DNA from: Salarias fasciatus
Taxonomy: Eukaryota > Chordata > Actinopteri > Blenniiformes > Blenniidae
Reading direction: 5' to 3'
Length of the DNA stretch: 64,000 nt
Assembly: GCF_902148845.1 (NCBI RefSeq)
Contig: NC_043758.1
Span: forward strand, 35,320,498-35,384,497
Made by a program: the position numbers and the translations under genes. The stretch's first letter is position 1. Each line of letters begins with the position of its first letter. Below the pieces are notes generated by a model. It did not search any database and was not told the DNA's origin. It was given only the letters and a program-made list of their open reading frames with translations. Positions 45,714 through 57,200 of the stretch are shown here, in pieces.

Positions 45714-46121
45714 AGGTGCTTTAGGCAGGATTCGGCATCTCCACCATCTTGCTTAGGTAAACCTTAGGCGATTTGACCCATCTAAGATGGTGATTTGAAA
45801 CCCAGCACAGCCAATCCTGTCCTGTTTTCTCTGACACCACGCCCTTATGCAAGTTAAGCCCCTCCCACAAGAACGTGTGACGAACGCCCCGCGACCAATC
45901 ACGGTTAGAGCCTCATGGGCTCTTCTGATTGGTCAAAGATACCTGGAGCTGTCGAGGTTCCTTTTCAGCTCAGAACAGAGACAGATGGAAACACTGCACT
46001 ACCTCGCGGTAGTGCAATTATGCTACACTCCTAAAGGATTATCAGTGGATACTCTAACATTTAATCCAAAGAAAACACATAAAAATTTGCACTGACTAGC
46101 AAAATCCTGCCTACAGCACTT
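45714..46121. mobile_element. TTAA-flanked MITE (family B, copy 1)
   Basis: A 408-bp element with imperfect inverted ends (AGGTGCTTTAGGCAGGATT and, complemented, AGTGCTGTAGGCAGGATT), flanked by TTAA at 45710-45713 and 46122-46125. No frame of note. It sits inside a tRNA-Phe cassette: the flanks AGAATCACCAATTAA and TTAACCTTGAAAACTTATC join across one TTAA to give the uninterrupted sequence (inverted) at 44020-44045. Confidence 0.92.
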
Positions 46122-46784
46122 TTAACCTTGAAAACTTATCTGAATTGGCCACAGTAAGTTCGGCGATAAGGACTTTACAAAAGGTCATTGCTGGTAAGCT
46201 TAATAAATTCTTTGTGGATACTGTGAAGAAGTTGTCTGGATGTTAGGAATTGGGAACTCTTGTGTGAAAAGCATTAGAAGCACTTGTATGGAGTTCACAC
46301 TAAGGTTTTTATGTACAATCTAATGTATTTATGATAAAGATTACAGGTCAACCTTAAAGTGACGTTGGTTTTGTTTCAGTATTAATGCCATTTATAGAAT
46401 GACTTACGAAGTCACTTTTCACTGTGTTTCTCCGCAAGTTGACAATGTCAGAGGACACATAGCTGGACAAACTAAACGATACATTGCCAAATGTCTGGAA
46501 GGACTCTTCTCTTCTCAAATGAAACCTGCCTCCCCCGCAGACTGATCAGCAGAAAGATGCTTCCAGAGCACAAAGGTCGAGGGGGGATATTATCCCTCCC
46601 ACTCTCAAGCACCTCGCCCAGGGACAAATGTATGTCAGGGTGTTTTCACACTTGTCATATTGGACTGATTAAAAATAACCCATTGACAAGTTCAATAGTG
46701 AAAGAGTGAATACTGCCATTCTTGAACTGGTTAATGGTGGCTTATACTTGCAGATCTATTGTGCCACCATACATATGCCTTTGT

Positions 46785-46857
46785 GCCGAAATAACTCAGT
46801 TGGGAGAGCGTTAGACTGAAGATCTGAAGGTCCCTGGTCCGATCCTGGGTTTCGGCA
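46785..46857 (+). tRNA. tRNA-Phe (GAA), copy 3
   Basis: 73 nt, perfect acceptor stem GCCGAAA/TTTCGGC, loop CTGAAGA (anticodon GAA), discriminator A, and TTTTT terminator at 46865-46869. Weak points are an A-C mismatch in the D stem (ACTC/GAGC), a G-T pair in the anticodon stem, and a T-loop change (TCCGATC) that also alters the B box. Borderline functional. Confidence 0.7.
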
Positions 46858-47837
46858 GAGTTGAATTTTTAGGCCCAAGGGTATGTCACTGCTTCGTCCT
46901 ATTCAAGGTCACAGAACAATGAGACAAATCCCACTTCACAACAGGAGTTTTCACCTGAGTGGCTCATCAGCTCATCACAGACCACAGACAGACACACCTA
47001 TCGGCAATTCATGGTTACTATTTAACCCGAAAGCCATGCCTTTTGAGTTAGGTACTAATGTTGGTTAACTTCTGCTGTTTCATGAGGCACAAACAGATTG
47101 TCCATTGGGGTAGACTACATCTTACAATCTGATCCAAAATTATCACCGATCTGTGTGAAGCGAGTCCACTCAGGTTTTTATATGAGACATTTACAATCCG
47201 TTTGACCTTACCGTCTGATAATAATGAGGATTTTTGTGCCCATGCAAATGGGGCAGAAATTAAAATGGAGGTCAGGGATTCTGGGTGTCGACAGGAACTG
47301 CCAAATGTTCTCAGACAAATATTTATAATCTTTCCTACTTTTCATTGGATGTTTTTTTTTTTTTTCTCATAATTGAAGTGCTTGTGCTGAAACGGCTCAT
47401 TATTCTACCTGAAGAGATGGCATGAGCGCTGCTTCTGCACATGCACACCACCGTCATGGTAAGTAGTTCGTCTGATCATGCACAAGTAACAAACATGGCA
47501 ACCTCTGACATTGCATGACTCCCAGCCCATATTCTAGTTTTATAATCTATATTGGTTGTTCCATAGTTGAGTTTCACCCCTAATATCATTGAATTTGTCA
47601 TCTGTCCATAGGAATGTCATTGACCCCAGTATATTGTTCTCTAATTGTGTGTATGTGTATCTTCAGCGCCACCTGGTGACTTGGCACGTTAACAAGTTTA
47701 GTGTTTCTAAATTGGCTGCGTAAACACGTTTCTGGAACTAAAACACAAAAACAATGTGCTGTCACGTGAAACATCCTGTAAATGGGGCCTGCACATGTAC
47801 TCTGGAACGATTTGGTTGATATTTCTTGTCCTCTTGA

Positions 47838-47910
47838 GCCAAAATAGCTCAGTTGGGAGAGTGTAAGACCGAAGATCCAATGGTCCCTGGTTCAATCCTG
47901 GGTTTTGGCT
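47838..47910 (+). pseudogene. tRNA-Phe-derived pseudogene (copy 4)
   Basis: 73 nt. The acceptor stem pairs perfectly but with a changed pair (GCCAAAA/TTTTGGC). The anticodon stem has two mismatches and position 33 is C (loop CCGAAGA). The B box is normal apart from TTCAATC. It is probably a pseudogene despite the paired acceptor. Confidence 0.75.
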
Positions 47911-48300
47911 GATCAGAGTAACTTTTCAACCTAATCCATGGCTAGCGCTCAGCTCTGTTCAGGGTCAAAGGTGGGACAAATCCCACTGAAGTGAAATTGA
48001 GGGTAGTGCCATTGTTTACAGCTCATCAGACTGACGCAGGTCAAACACAGAGAGGCTCACACATACGGCAGCATTCTTCTTGAAATAGGCACTAATGTTG
48101 GATATATTGATCAGGTAATCATGAAATGTGATAGAATCATGATCATGTAATAGAAATTCATCATCCTGCATTAGGCTTCAGCGATTTCATGATATCCAAT
48201 AAGGCCTCATTTCTACTTAGCAGTACAGTATGGCAAAGCCTAACCAGACACAAATCTGTTTCCTGTGTCTACTGTAGAGGGTACAGTTAAAATGGAGGGG
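47838..48300 (+). repeat. Left arm of inverted tRNA-Phe cassette
   Basis: The tRNA plus about 390 bp downstream. Blocks such as GGCTTCAGCGATTTCAT, CTCATTTCTACTTAGCA and ACAAATCTGTT recur inverted at 49900-50342. The same downstream flank, more diverged, follows copy 3. Confidence 0.85.
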
Positions 48301-48309
48301 TTCACATGC

Positions 48310-49890
48310 TCCCATTCGCAAACCGTGGTTGCGTACATGGGCCTTGAGAGTGGGGGGAAGTGCGGCCGCTTGAGGCCGCCGGCCCAGAATAGACCCCACC
48401 GGACTGGAATAGACCGGCCATTCAGGAAACCTCCCGAACCTCCCGATGGCCACCCTGCCCCTGGCTGTGATCCTTCACTCTCTGCTAGCGGCACTGCTCA
48501 GGCGTGAAACCGTGAACCTCCGTTCTCTGTGAAACATTTTGGAAACCGTTTTCGTTCAGAATAGCACCGTCTCCTCCTGTCCTGTTCAGACTCCTTGAAG
48601 ACATCGGAAATGTTGCTGCTGCATGCCCCACTGCCGTAGTACAGTGGCTCTCCCTTCTTGATTCGCGACCCCAAATTTAACATGTATTGGTCTCCATGTT
48701 ATTAGTGGGCGTCGCTGGTGATCTACTGAGAATGCATGTGCAAAAATGGTGTGAAAGCCCCCCCCCTTAAGGGAAGATTTAGAATAAAAATGAAAAATGA
48801 AGGTTGAATCCATTAAGTCAGGCAAATAAACACACTAAAAGTGATTTTTTTTGTTGTTGTTGTTGTTGTCTGTCATTTTGATGGAGAAGGTCGTGACTTT
48901 AAATTTTCCTTTTCTGATCTGATTACAATGAAATATAATCTAAAGTGATATAGTTTTGCAGTTTGGTCACTGAACACACCTCCTGTGAAGAGCAGTCTTA
49001 CAGTTACACTGACAGCTCCATCACACGATGTCTTCTGAGCACAAAATAGAGAGAGTTTACTTTCTGTGTGCGTCAGAATGAGCATAAAGGCGTACTGGAG
49101 TGTCCCTCATTTTCTACTCACTCATAATGACAGAAAGTCTCCAGATCTCTCCATCATCCTTCTAAAAATTCAGTCAGTGATGAAAAATATTCAGTTAATG
49201 CGACCCCTATTTCTGGCCACATCCACAGCCCTCTGCGTAACACTGCGTCTGTCGTACACCTGCCTGGAGACGTTCTACATTTAAATGCATAAACACTGCA
49301 CAACAGTTGCAGGTTTGATGAATGAGATTGCAGGTGCTAAGTGATTAAATTACACACTGGACCAGTTTGCATGAGTGTTTTTTTCAGTACGATTGAAAAC
49401 AATCGTATTAAGTGCATATAGTGTATATATGGACACCATATGAAGCGGATGGCTCAGTCTGTGACAGGAGCTGAAGGCCTCTTTTCCACGTTCCAGGTTC
49501 TGATGTTTAGCTTTGTAGTCAGCAGTCTTCAGCCCTTAGCAGATTGTTTTAGAAAATAATCTTAAAAGTTAAAACTTCAAAAATTACAAATACCAGTTTT
49601 GAATTATGAATCCGGTTTCTTCATTGTGAGTTCACCAGCGTTCAGTCGTGTAACAGCTGTCAGAAATACATCATGCAGTCGCATGTCACAGATATTATGT
49701 ATGGAGGGGAAGATGAATTGATTCCACAAACTGCAAATGCGTTTAACGTCGGTTCAACTGAGAGGCGCCAACATGGAGCGTAATCAGCGAGGCTGAAGTT
49801 AACTTCCCAATCACAGCTTGCTATTCAGAATTTAAGGGGAAAGATAAGGGAAAAATGTTTTCACATTTGGAGAAGCTATTTCTTCGTTCT
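48310..49890. other. Spacer between the inverted tRNA cassettes
   Basis: Includes GCGGCCGCTTGAGGCCGCCG-rich sequence (48360-48480), a TTG repeat (48848-48869) and otherwise AT-rich DNA. No gene is supported. Confidence 0.5.
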
Positions 49891-49899
49891 CTGCCTACA

Positions 49900-50342
49900 T
49901 TTTAACTGTAGTACTCTCTACAGTGGACACAGGCAACAGATTTGTGCCTGGTGATGCTTGTCCATACCGTAGTGCTAAGTAGAAATGAGACATTACCGGA
50001 GCTGATGAAATCGCTGAAGCCTAATACAGAATGGTACATTTCTTTACAATGGTCAATACTCGTATATACAAAAGTATACATTTTTCAATAAGCATGCATT
50101 TAAGGTTAATCAGCAACTCTGCCTGTAGGTGAGAGCCTCTCCGTGTTTGGCCTGATGGGCTGTTAACCATGCGTACTGCCCTCATGTTGTCATTTCAGTG
50201 GGATTTGCCCTTTGACCCTGAACAGGGCAGAGCACTAGCAACAGATTAGGTTTAAAACATCCCCCTGTCTGCCGAAACCCGGGATCGAACCAGGGACCTT
50301 TAGATCTTCAGTCTAACGCTCTCCCAACTGAGCTATTTTGGA
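49900..50342 (-). repeat. Right arm of inverted tRNA-Phe cassette
   Basis: The inverted partner of 47838-48300, carrying tRNA copy 5. The arms look roughly 80% identical by eye with small indels. Confidence 0.85.
50270..50342 (-). tRNA. tRNA-Phe (GAA), copy 5, consensus body with damaged acceptor
   Basis: From TAGCTCAGTTGGGAGAGC through CCCGGG the body equals the vertebrate tRNA-Phe consensus, including loop CTGAAGA and TTCGATC. The 5' acceptor strand is TCCAAAA against TTTCGGC, which leaves two mispairs. Both Pol III boxes are intact, so transcription is possible but processing is doubtful. Confidence 0.7.
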
Positions 50343-50600
50343 ACAGATACAGTTAAAAATTCAATGGAATAATCGCAGAGTATACTGTATATGCAAGTAT
50401 ACATGTTTGTTGGCCCCTGTTTACAGGACACTTCAAATGACAACACACTGCTTTTGTGTTTTCATTCCAGAAACATTTACACGGCAATGGCAGAAATGCT
50501 AAAAACTGGGAACTGGGAACTGTTCCATTGTTCTTTCACAGTAGGAAAGAGACAGTTTCGAGACCTGATGGACCCTGTGACTGCAAACTTCTTATAGCCT

Positions 50601-50670
50601 GCAAAAACCCGGGATTGAACCAGGGACCTTTAGAACTTCAGTCTAACGCTCCCAAATGAGCTATTTCGGC
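50601..50670 (-). pseudogene. tRNA-Phe pseudogene (copy 6)
   Basis: About 70 nt. Anticodon GAA is kept (loop CTGAAGT), but the D arm is short by about three bases and the 3' acceptor strand is TTTTTGC against GCCGAAA. It is adjacent to copy 5 in the same orientation. Confidence 0.75.
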
Positions 50671-50699
50671 ACAAATTGCTCATAAAATTCAATTTGATT

Positions 50700-52460
50700 G
50701 TGGCTCAGTAGATTTACAAGTACACTATTAAGTAATATTATGCCATATAACGTACTCCGACATACTACATATAACTCCTCCCCCGCCTCCTCTCTGGAGG
50801 GCGTCGTGCAGGTTGACAGTTTGAGTTTAAGTGAGTTCAGAGAGTTCAGGTGCTTTGCCATTGTGGCGCGCACGCAGTCAGAAAATATGGATTGCTGCAC
50901 TGCTTATTTGGCAACCTCAGGAACTCACATACCGGTATGATTGGCTCTGGAACCCAGAAGTGTGACAGTCCAGCCCCGCCCATCGGAGTTATTCTGTCCT
51001 GAAACTGAAACTTTTGAAAGAAAAAAAACTTGATCAAGACATTTGTTGATGGAGACAACAGATTACTGAAAGGGAATGTTTCTTCGATGACATGTGAAAA
51101 ATGGGAAGAGTAAATTTCTTAGGTATTGTGCCTTGAAGCCATCAGTTTGACAGTGGCAGCGTTCACACACTCGCTGATTGACCTCATCATTGGGTTTACT
51201 GGAGGAAAGCAGTGGAATGCCTTTCAGGCTTTACACAGATGCGTTTCTGCATACAAATTCTAACTGACAGCTATCTTACGCTTTAAAAAATGCTCCCTAT
51301 CCAAAATAATGTAATTCAAAATTAATTATGCGCATTTATGTTTTTCCAAAATTATTTGGCGCCCCTAAGAAATCACTTCTGGTCCCCAAGTGGGATCGGA
51401 ACCCCAAGGTTGCGAATGGCTGCCGTAATTAATAGATCTATTGCAATTACACGAGGAGATGAACTATATCAACAGTGGTGGCTAAACATCTGTGTACTTT
51501 TCATTGTTAATGTGTATTGTTTTCTGCATGTATATGTGTGTGTGAGGTGTCATTACTAAAACAAACAGCGCTGACTTGTGGCCTGATGTGAAAACTACAG
51601 AATTTCAGAATTTCAGTTGTCAGAATTTCATGTCAGCATCAGTTTGCTGTGTGAAAAGGAGTCATTGGTAGAGACCATTCAGCCTGACTGCAGCCCTTCA
51701 GAGGCATTTCAAGAGCTTTACCTGGACAAATGCACACAGATATTGATGAGAATCTTCATACTGCCCTATGTTGATTATTGGATCATGGTTATTTCTTTCT
51801 GCCAACAAAGGTTGCAACTTACACTGACATATATGTTTGATGAAATACATAAGTGTTAACTTTCTCAAGAAACTACATATTGTTATTAGAAGTAGATGTT
51901 AAAGGGGAAGAGAAACACACAGAATACTCCTGATCTATGGAAAAATGGGACAAAGACCTGTAATGCATACAATTTCTCATGAGAAACAGAAATTACGAGA
52001 CAAAAACAAACAAACAAACAAACAAACAAACACTGGTAGTGATTCAGAGGAGGAGAGGTTATCAATAGACTGACAGTAACACAAATTGGAGCAGGTGTGG
52101 ACACTGTGTGGTGATGGACAGCGATGTGGAGTGTGTGTGTAATCAGAAATGTAATCAGAAATAATAATTGTTCCTGTTGCTCTAAATGGTTGCATTTGAA
52201 AAAAAGAATAAAAATAAAAAAAAATAGAGAGAGGAGCCACAGGACAGGAAGTAAACAGATCCTGGTGCTGGAACTTTCTCTCTTTCTTTCTCCGTGAACT
52301 TTGATGCTACAGCTGTATAATATGTCTGCATAGATATGCTTCAGCCCATCCACTCTTTTCATGATACATTTCTACTGAGGCTCTGTTAAATAAATGTCTG
52401 GAGGGAACAATCCTGTGCAGAATGAGCAGAATAAAGTCATGTCTAATTTACATATGAGGC
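50700..52460. other. Intergenic spacer, no gene seen
   Basis: AT-rich. It contains a CAAA repeat (52002-52031) and short A-runs. No exon or RNA gene is supported. Confidence 0.5.
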
Positions 52461-52467
52461 ATATTAA

Positions 52468-52872
52468 AGGTGACGTAGGCAGGATTCAGCATCTCCGCCA
52501 TCTTGCTTAGGTTTACCTAAGCAATTTGACCCATCTAAGATGGCGATTTGAAACCCAGCACAGCCAATTCTGTCCTGTTTTCTCTGAAATCACGCCCTTG
52601 CGCAAGTTAAGTCCCTCCAACAAGAACGTGTGACGAATGCCCCTCGACCAATCACGGTTAGAGCCTCAGGGGCTCTTCTGATTGGTCAAAGATACCTGGA
52701 GCTGTCGAGATTCCTTTTCAGCTCAGAACAGAGACAGATGGAAACACTGCGCCTGCGCAGTAGTGCAATTATGCTACACTCCTAAAGGATTATCAATGGA
52801 TACTCTAACATTTAATCCAAAGAAAACACTGAAAAATTAGCATTGACTAGCAAAATCCTGCCTACAGCACCT
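52468..52872. mobile_element. TTAA-flanked MITE (family B, copy 2)
   Basis: A 405-bp element, roughly 90% or more alike to 45714-46121 by eye and in the same orientation, flanked by TTAA at 52464-52467 and 52873-52876. Ends AGGTGACGTAGGCAGGATT and AATCCTGCCTACAGCACCT. Shared interior landmarks include GACCAATCACGGTTAGAGCC and GATTGGTCAAAGATACCTGG. Confidence 0.92.
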
Positions 52873-52984
52873 TTAAAGCTGCTCATTAATTAGAATAAAC
52901 TGGCAGGTTAATTCCAAATAAAGGTTTTAGGTGCTTTCATGGTCATTTTAAAGCATAATTAACTTATTTTTTTTCTAAGAATTA

Positions 52985-53345
52985 AAAGTCCCATAGTCAT
53001 AGCCACCCCGCCCTCCCCACCCCCAGCTACTCCGGGGGCTAACCCAGCTCGGACCGCCACTGCTCTCAGCTCCTCCGCTTGAACAACGAGGACCAGAGTC
53101 CACAGCCTCCATCTCCGGCTGCAGCCCCCGGTTCCTCACCTCGTCTGCTGGAGACTCTCTCACGGCCGTCACCGGGGCAGCAGGCGGGGAGGCGGTGCGG
53201 CGCGGGGTTCCTCGGCTCGGCCTGACCCCGGAATGTGAGCTCGGAACCGGACCGATCCGCGCTGCGTCCCGCCCCGCCGTCACTCCGCGGGCCCGCAGGG
53301 TTCACAACCCGGCCGGAGCCCGGGTCGGGCGGTGGGTTTAATGCT
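52985..53345. promoter_or_regulatory. Isolated CpG-rich island
   Basis: About 360 bp of high GC with many CpG inside AT-rich surroundings. A minus-strand frame of 102 codons (53283-52975) has no recognisable domain. A GACGAG|GTGAGG donor-like site lies near 53137 (minus). It could be the promoter of a gene beyond my recognition or an unmethylated repeat-derived island. Confidence 0.5.
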
Positions 53346-53349
53346 CAAT

Positions 53350-53990
53350 CAGTGTCAAGTACATGCTGGACTGAATAAAACACTTTATTGCAGACTTTCA
53401 GTACATTAATCATATTGTGCATGCACGCACACATCACATACACACACGTTCCTAGTCTGACTCGATTCATGAATCAAGAACCGAGTCTGACTCGATTCCA
53501 GGTCATGTGACCAGAGTTCGACTCCGTTTCCATAGCAACTCTTTGATCCACTCAAATCTGCAGCCAGTTAACTGGATTTCATTTTAAATTTTTTCTTCGT
53601 CCAGTTCAGACAAACAGCCTCTTGCTGTCGACATTTAGGATCCAACCATTAAAAATCCGCCCTTGTAGTTACCGAATGAGCTTTTGACTTCCAGTTCTTG
53701 GTGAATTCAAGTTTTCCAGGACGTTTGGCGGAGGACAAACCATCAAGAGAACCAACCGCTCACTGAGAAATGTAAGAACCCTTGTTTTCAAGTCAATATT
53801 TCACATTATTACTGGAAATAAATAACAAAACCAACGTTTTCTGAATTGGCAGCACTCCACAACAACTTTACTGGCTTTTACTGTTTCATTTTGCTCATAT
53901 TGTTAGATTTAGCAGATGTGTGTGTGTGAGACAGGTGTATATTGGACATTTGTGAAAGCAACATGTTCTGAACCGATGTATTTACAGCAG
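53350..53990. other. Spacer, no gene seen
   Basis: Holds a twice-repeated GAGTCTGACTCGATTC-type phrase at 53450-53505 and short CA runs. Nothing coding is supported. Confidence 0.45.
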
Positions 53991-53999
53991 TCATCTAAG

Positions 54000-54227
54000 A
54001 TGAACCAGCTTGGACCCAGTGGGCCTCAAAGAGAGCTTCAGAAGTGCCCCCAGCTGGGGTCCCAGGCACGTAACCGCCGAACGTCCCTCGTGCGGCCGGG
54101 GTTTGAGCCCTACTCTCAACCCCGACTGGAGCGCCACCCACGCCCCCTGCAGGAGCTTCCTACAAGCCTCCAGCAGGAGGCCCACTCAGGCACCCAGCAG
54201 AAACCCCACCGGCTGGGACCCCAGGTA
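54000..54227 (+). repeat. Pro/Gln-coding minisatellite family, left fragment
   Basis: Plus-strand reading gives LVRPGFEPYSQP and QQEAHSGTQQKPH, closely related to RVRPGFEPYICPHQKLHPG in 60717-61122. Same orientation. Probably the left part of one array split by the 6.5-kb block that follows. Confidence 0.65.
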
Positions 54228-54239
54228 TGGAGATAATTT

Positions 54240-57200
54240 AGTTTCTTTATTATTCAATCAATCATGGAAACATGGAATTGAACTTCCATGTAGTGGCTAC
54301 GCACTTCCTGGCAACACATAAGGCCAAAGCCAGAAAGTTCTTTTGAGTTCTTCTCAAATGAGCTTCAATATTTGTTAAATCCCCTAACAAGCACATTTGA
54401 GGACATGATGGGAGATGTACTCCCAGGAGTCGTGTTATAATGTCTGAGAAATCATGCCAGAATGTAATAAGTTTAGTGGAAGACCATGTGCAGTGCAGGA
54501 AGGAGCCCTCTTCAAGACCACATCTAAAGCACAAGCTGGATATCTCAGGTTTATATTTATGCAGCTTCTCTGGCGTGATGTAGGTTTGATGGAGAAAGTT
54601 ATCATTGGTCAGCCTGTATCTGGAATTAATTGTGGTAGTTCAACTTTTTTGACATAAGTCAGACCAGAGCTCTGGACGAATTGACATATTGAAGTCCGAC
54701 TCCCATCTCTCCTTTGACTTATGGAGACCTGGTTTTGGAGTATCCTCCATCAGGAGAGAGTACACTTTTGAAAAAAGACGAGGTGCGTTGCCCTCATGAA
54801 GTCGTCTCTCCAGCTCACTGAGTTTAGGCAGAGTCTTCTGATGTTCAAGAGTAGTTTTATGAAAGGATCTTAACTGGAAGTAACAGAAGAAGTTTCTGCT
54901 GGACAAATCATACGTCCTCCTCAGGTCCTCAAAAGACATGAGAGATCCATTCTCATAACAGTCCTCCAGATAGCAGACTCCTTTCTGGTGCCAGATTTCC
55001 AGGGTCTTATTGTCCAGGGACATGGGTATGAGTCCGTTCTGTTTCAGAGGTGTTTTGGGTAACAAATTATTTTCCAGTCCAACATTTTTACGAACTTCGT
55101 ACCATGGTTTGATGACATGCATTAATACAGGGTGTTAGTTTTGGGCGTCCACTTATAAACAAAATCTGCAGGAACAGTTTCTTTGAGTGCATGCATTCCA
55201 ATTAAAACCCACGGTGGGATATTTTCCCTACCAAAAAGAAAAACAAGTCGCATTTGGGTTTGGGCTGCCAAATAATGCTTTTTCAGATTTGGTAATTTAA
55301 GACCCCCCAATTTAAAGTCCCAGGTAAGTTTTTCAGTTGAAACCCTTGGAGGTTTAACATTGCATATGAATTGTCTAATATGTTTATTAAGGTTCTTAAA
55401 ATATCTGAGTGGTAATGGAATCGGTAAGGACTGAAAGAGGTATTGCAGTCTAGGCAATATGTTCATTTTAATACAATTTATCTGGCCAATCAAGGTAGAT
55501 TTATCCATTTTTTTCAGATCCTCTGTTATTTGACTAATTAGTGTCACATAATTAAGATTGTACAGATTCTTTAAATTTTTATCCACCATTATTCCAAGGT
55601 ATCTTATCCCCTCTGGGGACCATTTAAATGGGCTCCTCTGTTGATATTCCACATAATCAAAGTCTGAGAGGGGAAGAATTTCACTTTTTTCATAATTCAC
55701 TTTATATCCTGAAACAAACCCAAAATGATGTAAAACTGATTGTAATTTAGCCAGAGAATTGAATGGGTTTGTTAAATACAGAATAATATCATCTGCCATA
55801 AGATTAACTTTATGTGTCGTCCTACCCACTTTTACCCCTTTTATCTCTGAATCTTGCCTGATTAACGCGGCCAAAGGCTCGATGGCGATAACAAAAAGGC
55901 CAGGGGACAGGGGGCCACCTTGTCGCTCAGGGGGAAAACAGTGGAAATGTGTCCGTTAGTAATAATTTTAGCTTCTGGTTTTCTATAAAGTGTATTAATC
56001 CAATTAATGAAATAAGAACCAAATCCAAATTTAGATAACACCTTGAATAAATAAGGCCATTCAAGCCTGTCAAAGGCTTTTTCAGCATCTGAAGTGACAG
56101 CTAAACTGGGTTCAGCACTGGATGTTGCCTCATGAATAATATTAAACAACCCGCATACATTATTGGCAGAGGATCTCTTCTGAATAAAACCCACCTGGTC
56201 TGGGTGTGTCAGTTTTGGGAAATATTTACTCAGCCTATTTGCTAGAGCTTTAGAAATCACTTTATGATCAGTATTCAAAAGGGAGATCTGTCTGTAAGAT
56301 GAGCACTTAGGGGATCTTTGTTTTTTTTAGGGAACACTGTAATTATAGCAGAAAAAACGGAGTCAGGAAGGCTTTGTGTTCTGGATGCTAGATTTATCAC
56401 ATCCATAAGAAGAGGCACAAGCAAATCCTTAAACTCTTTATAAAATTCAGGAGGAAACCCATCTTCCCCTGGTGATTTATTGGATTGTAAAGAAGATAAA
56501 GCCTCCTGGATTTCTTTTGAAGTAAATGGGAGATCTAGATCCCTCTTGTCCTAGATTAGATAAAAATGTATCTACTGCAGACAGATCTTCCGGTGATTCT
56601 AATTTATATAGATTAACATAAAAGTTTTTGAAGGTTTCATTTATTTCTTTTGGATTTTGGGTAATGCATCCACATTCCTTTTCAATTTGATTAATTGTTT
56701 TTAAACTTTCCTCCCTTTTGAACTGCCAAGACAGGACTTTTTGAGCTTTTTCCCCCAATTCATAGTGCCTTTGTTTTGTTCTCAAAATATTCTTCTCAGC
56801 TCTATAAGTACTTAATGTATTATACTTAAGTAGTCTATGTTTTGGGGCTGCATCTGCCTCCAGACGTCTGCTAGATTTAAATCATTCATGAATGACAAAG
56901 TAGTTAAGGCTGAGTTTGTTTTGGAAATGGAGGTTGAAGATTTATCCAGTACTGGATCCAAACAGAAGTTGAAGTCTCCTCCCATAAGAATATGTTCATG
57001 ACCTCCTGATAACCTTAAGAAAAATGTCCTGGATAAAAGAAACATCATCATAGTTTGGAGCATAAAGATTTAGCAGAGTCCATTGTTCTGAGTAAAGTTG
57101 ACAGTTTATCAAAACGTGGCGGCCTAATGGGTCAGTAATTGTATCATGGATAGTGATGAGAAGATTTTTATTTGTCAAAATAGCGACTCCTCTTGCCTTG

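Noticed and set aside
53916-54321. Short Pro/Gln frames as a gene exon with a CAG|GTATGG donor
   Set aside because: The sequence belongs to the minisatellite family at 60.7 kb, and the apparent donor is the end of the 41-bp inverted repeat.
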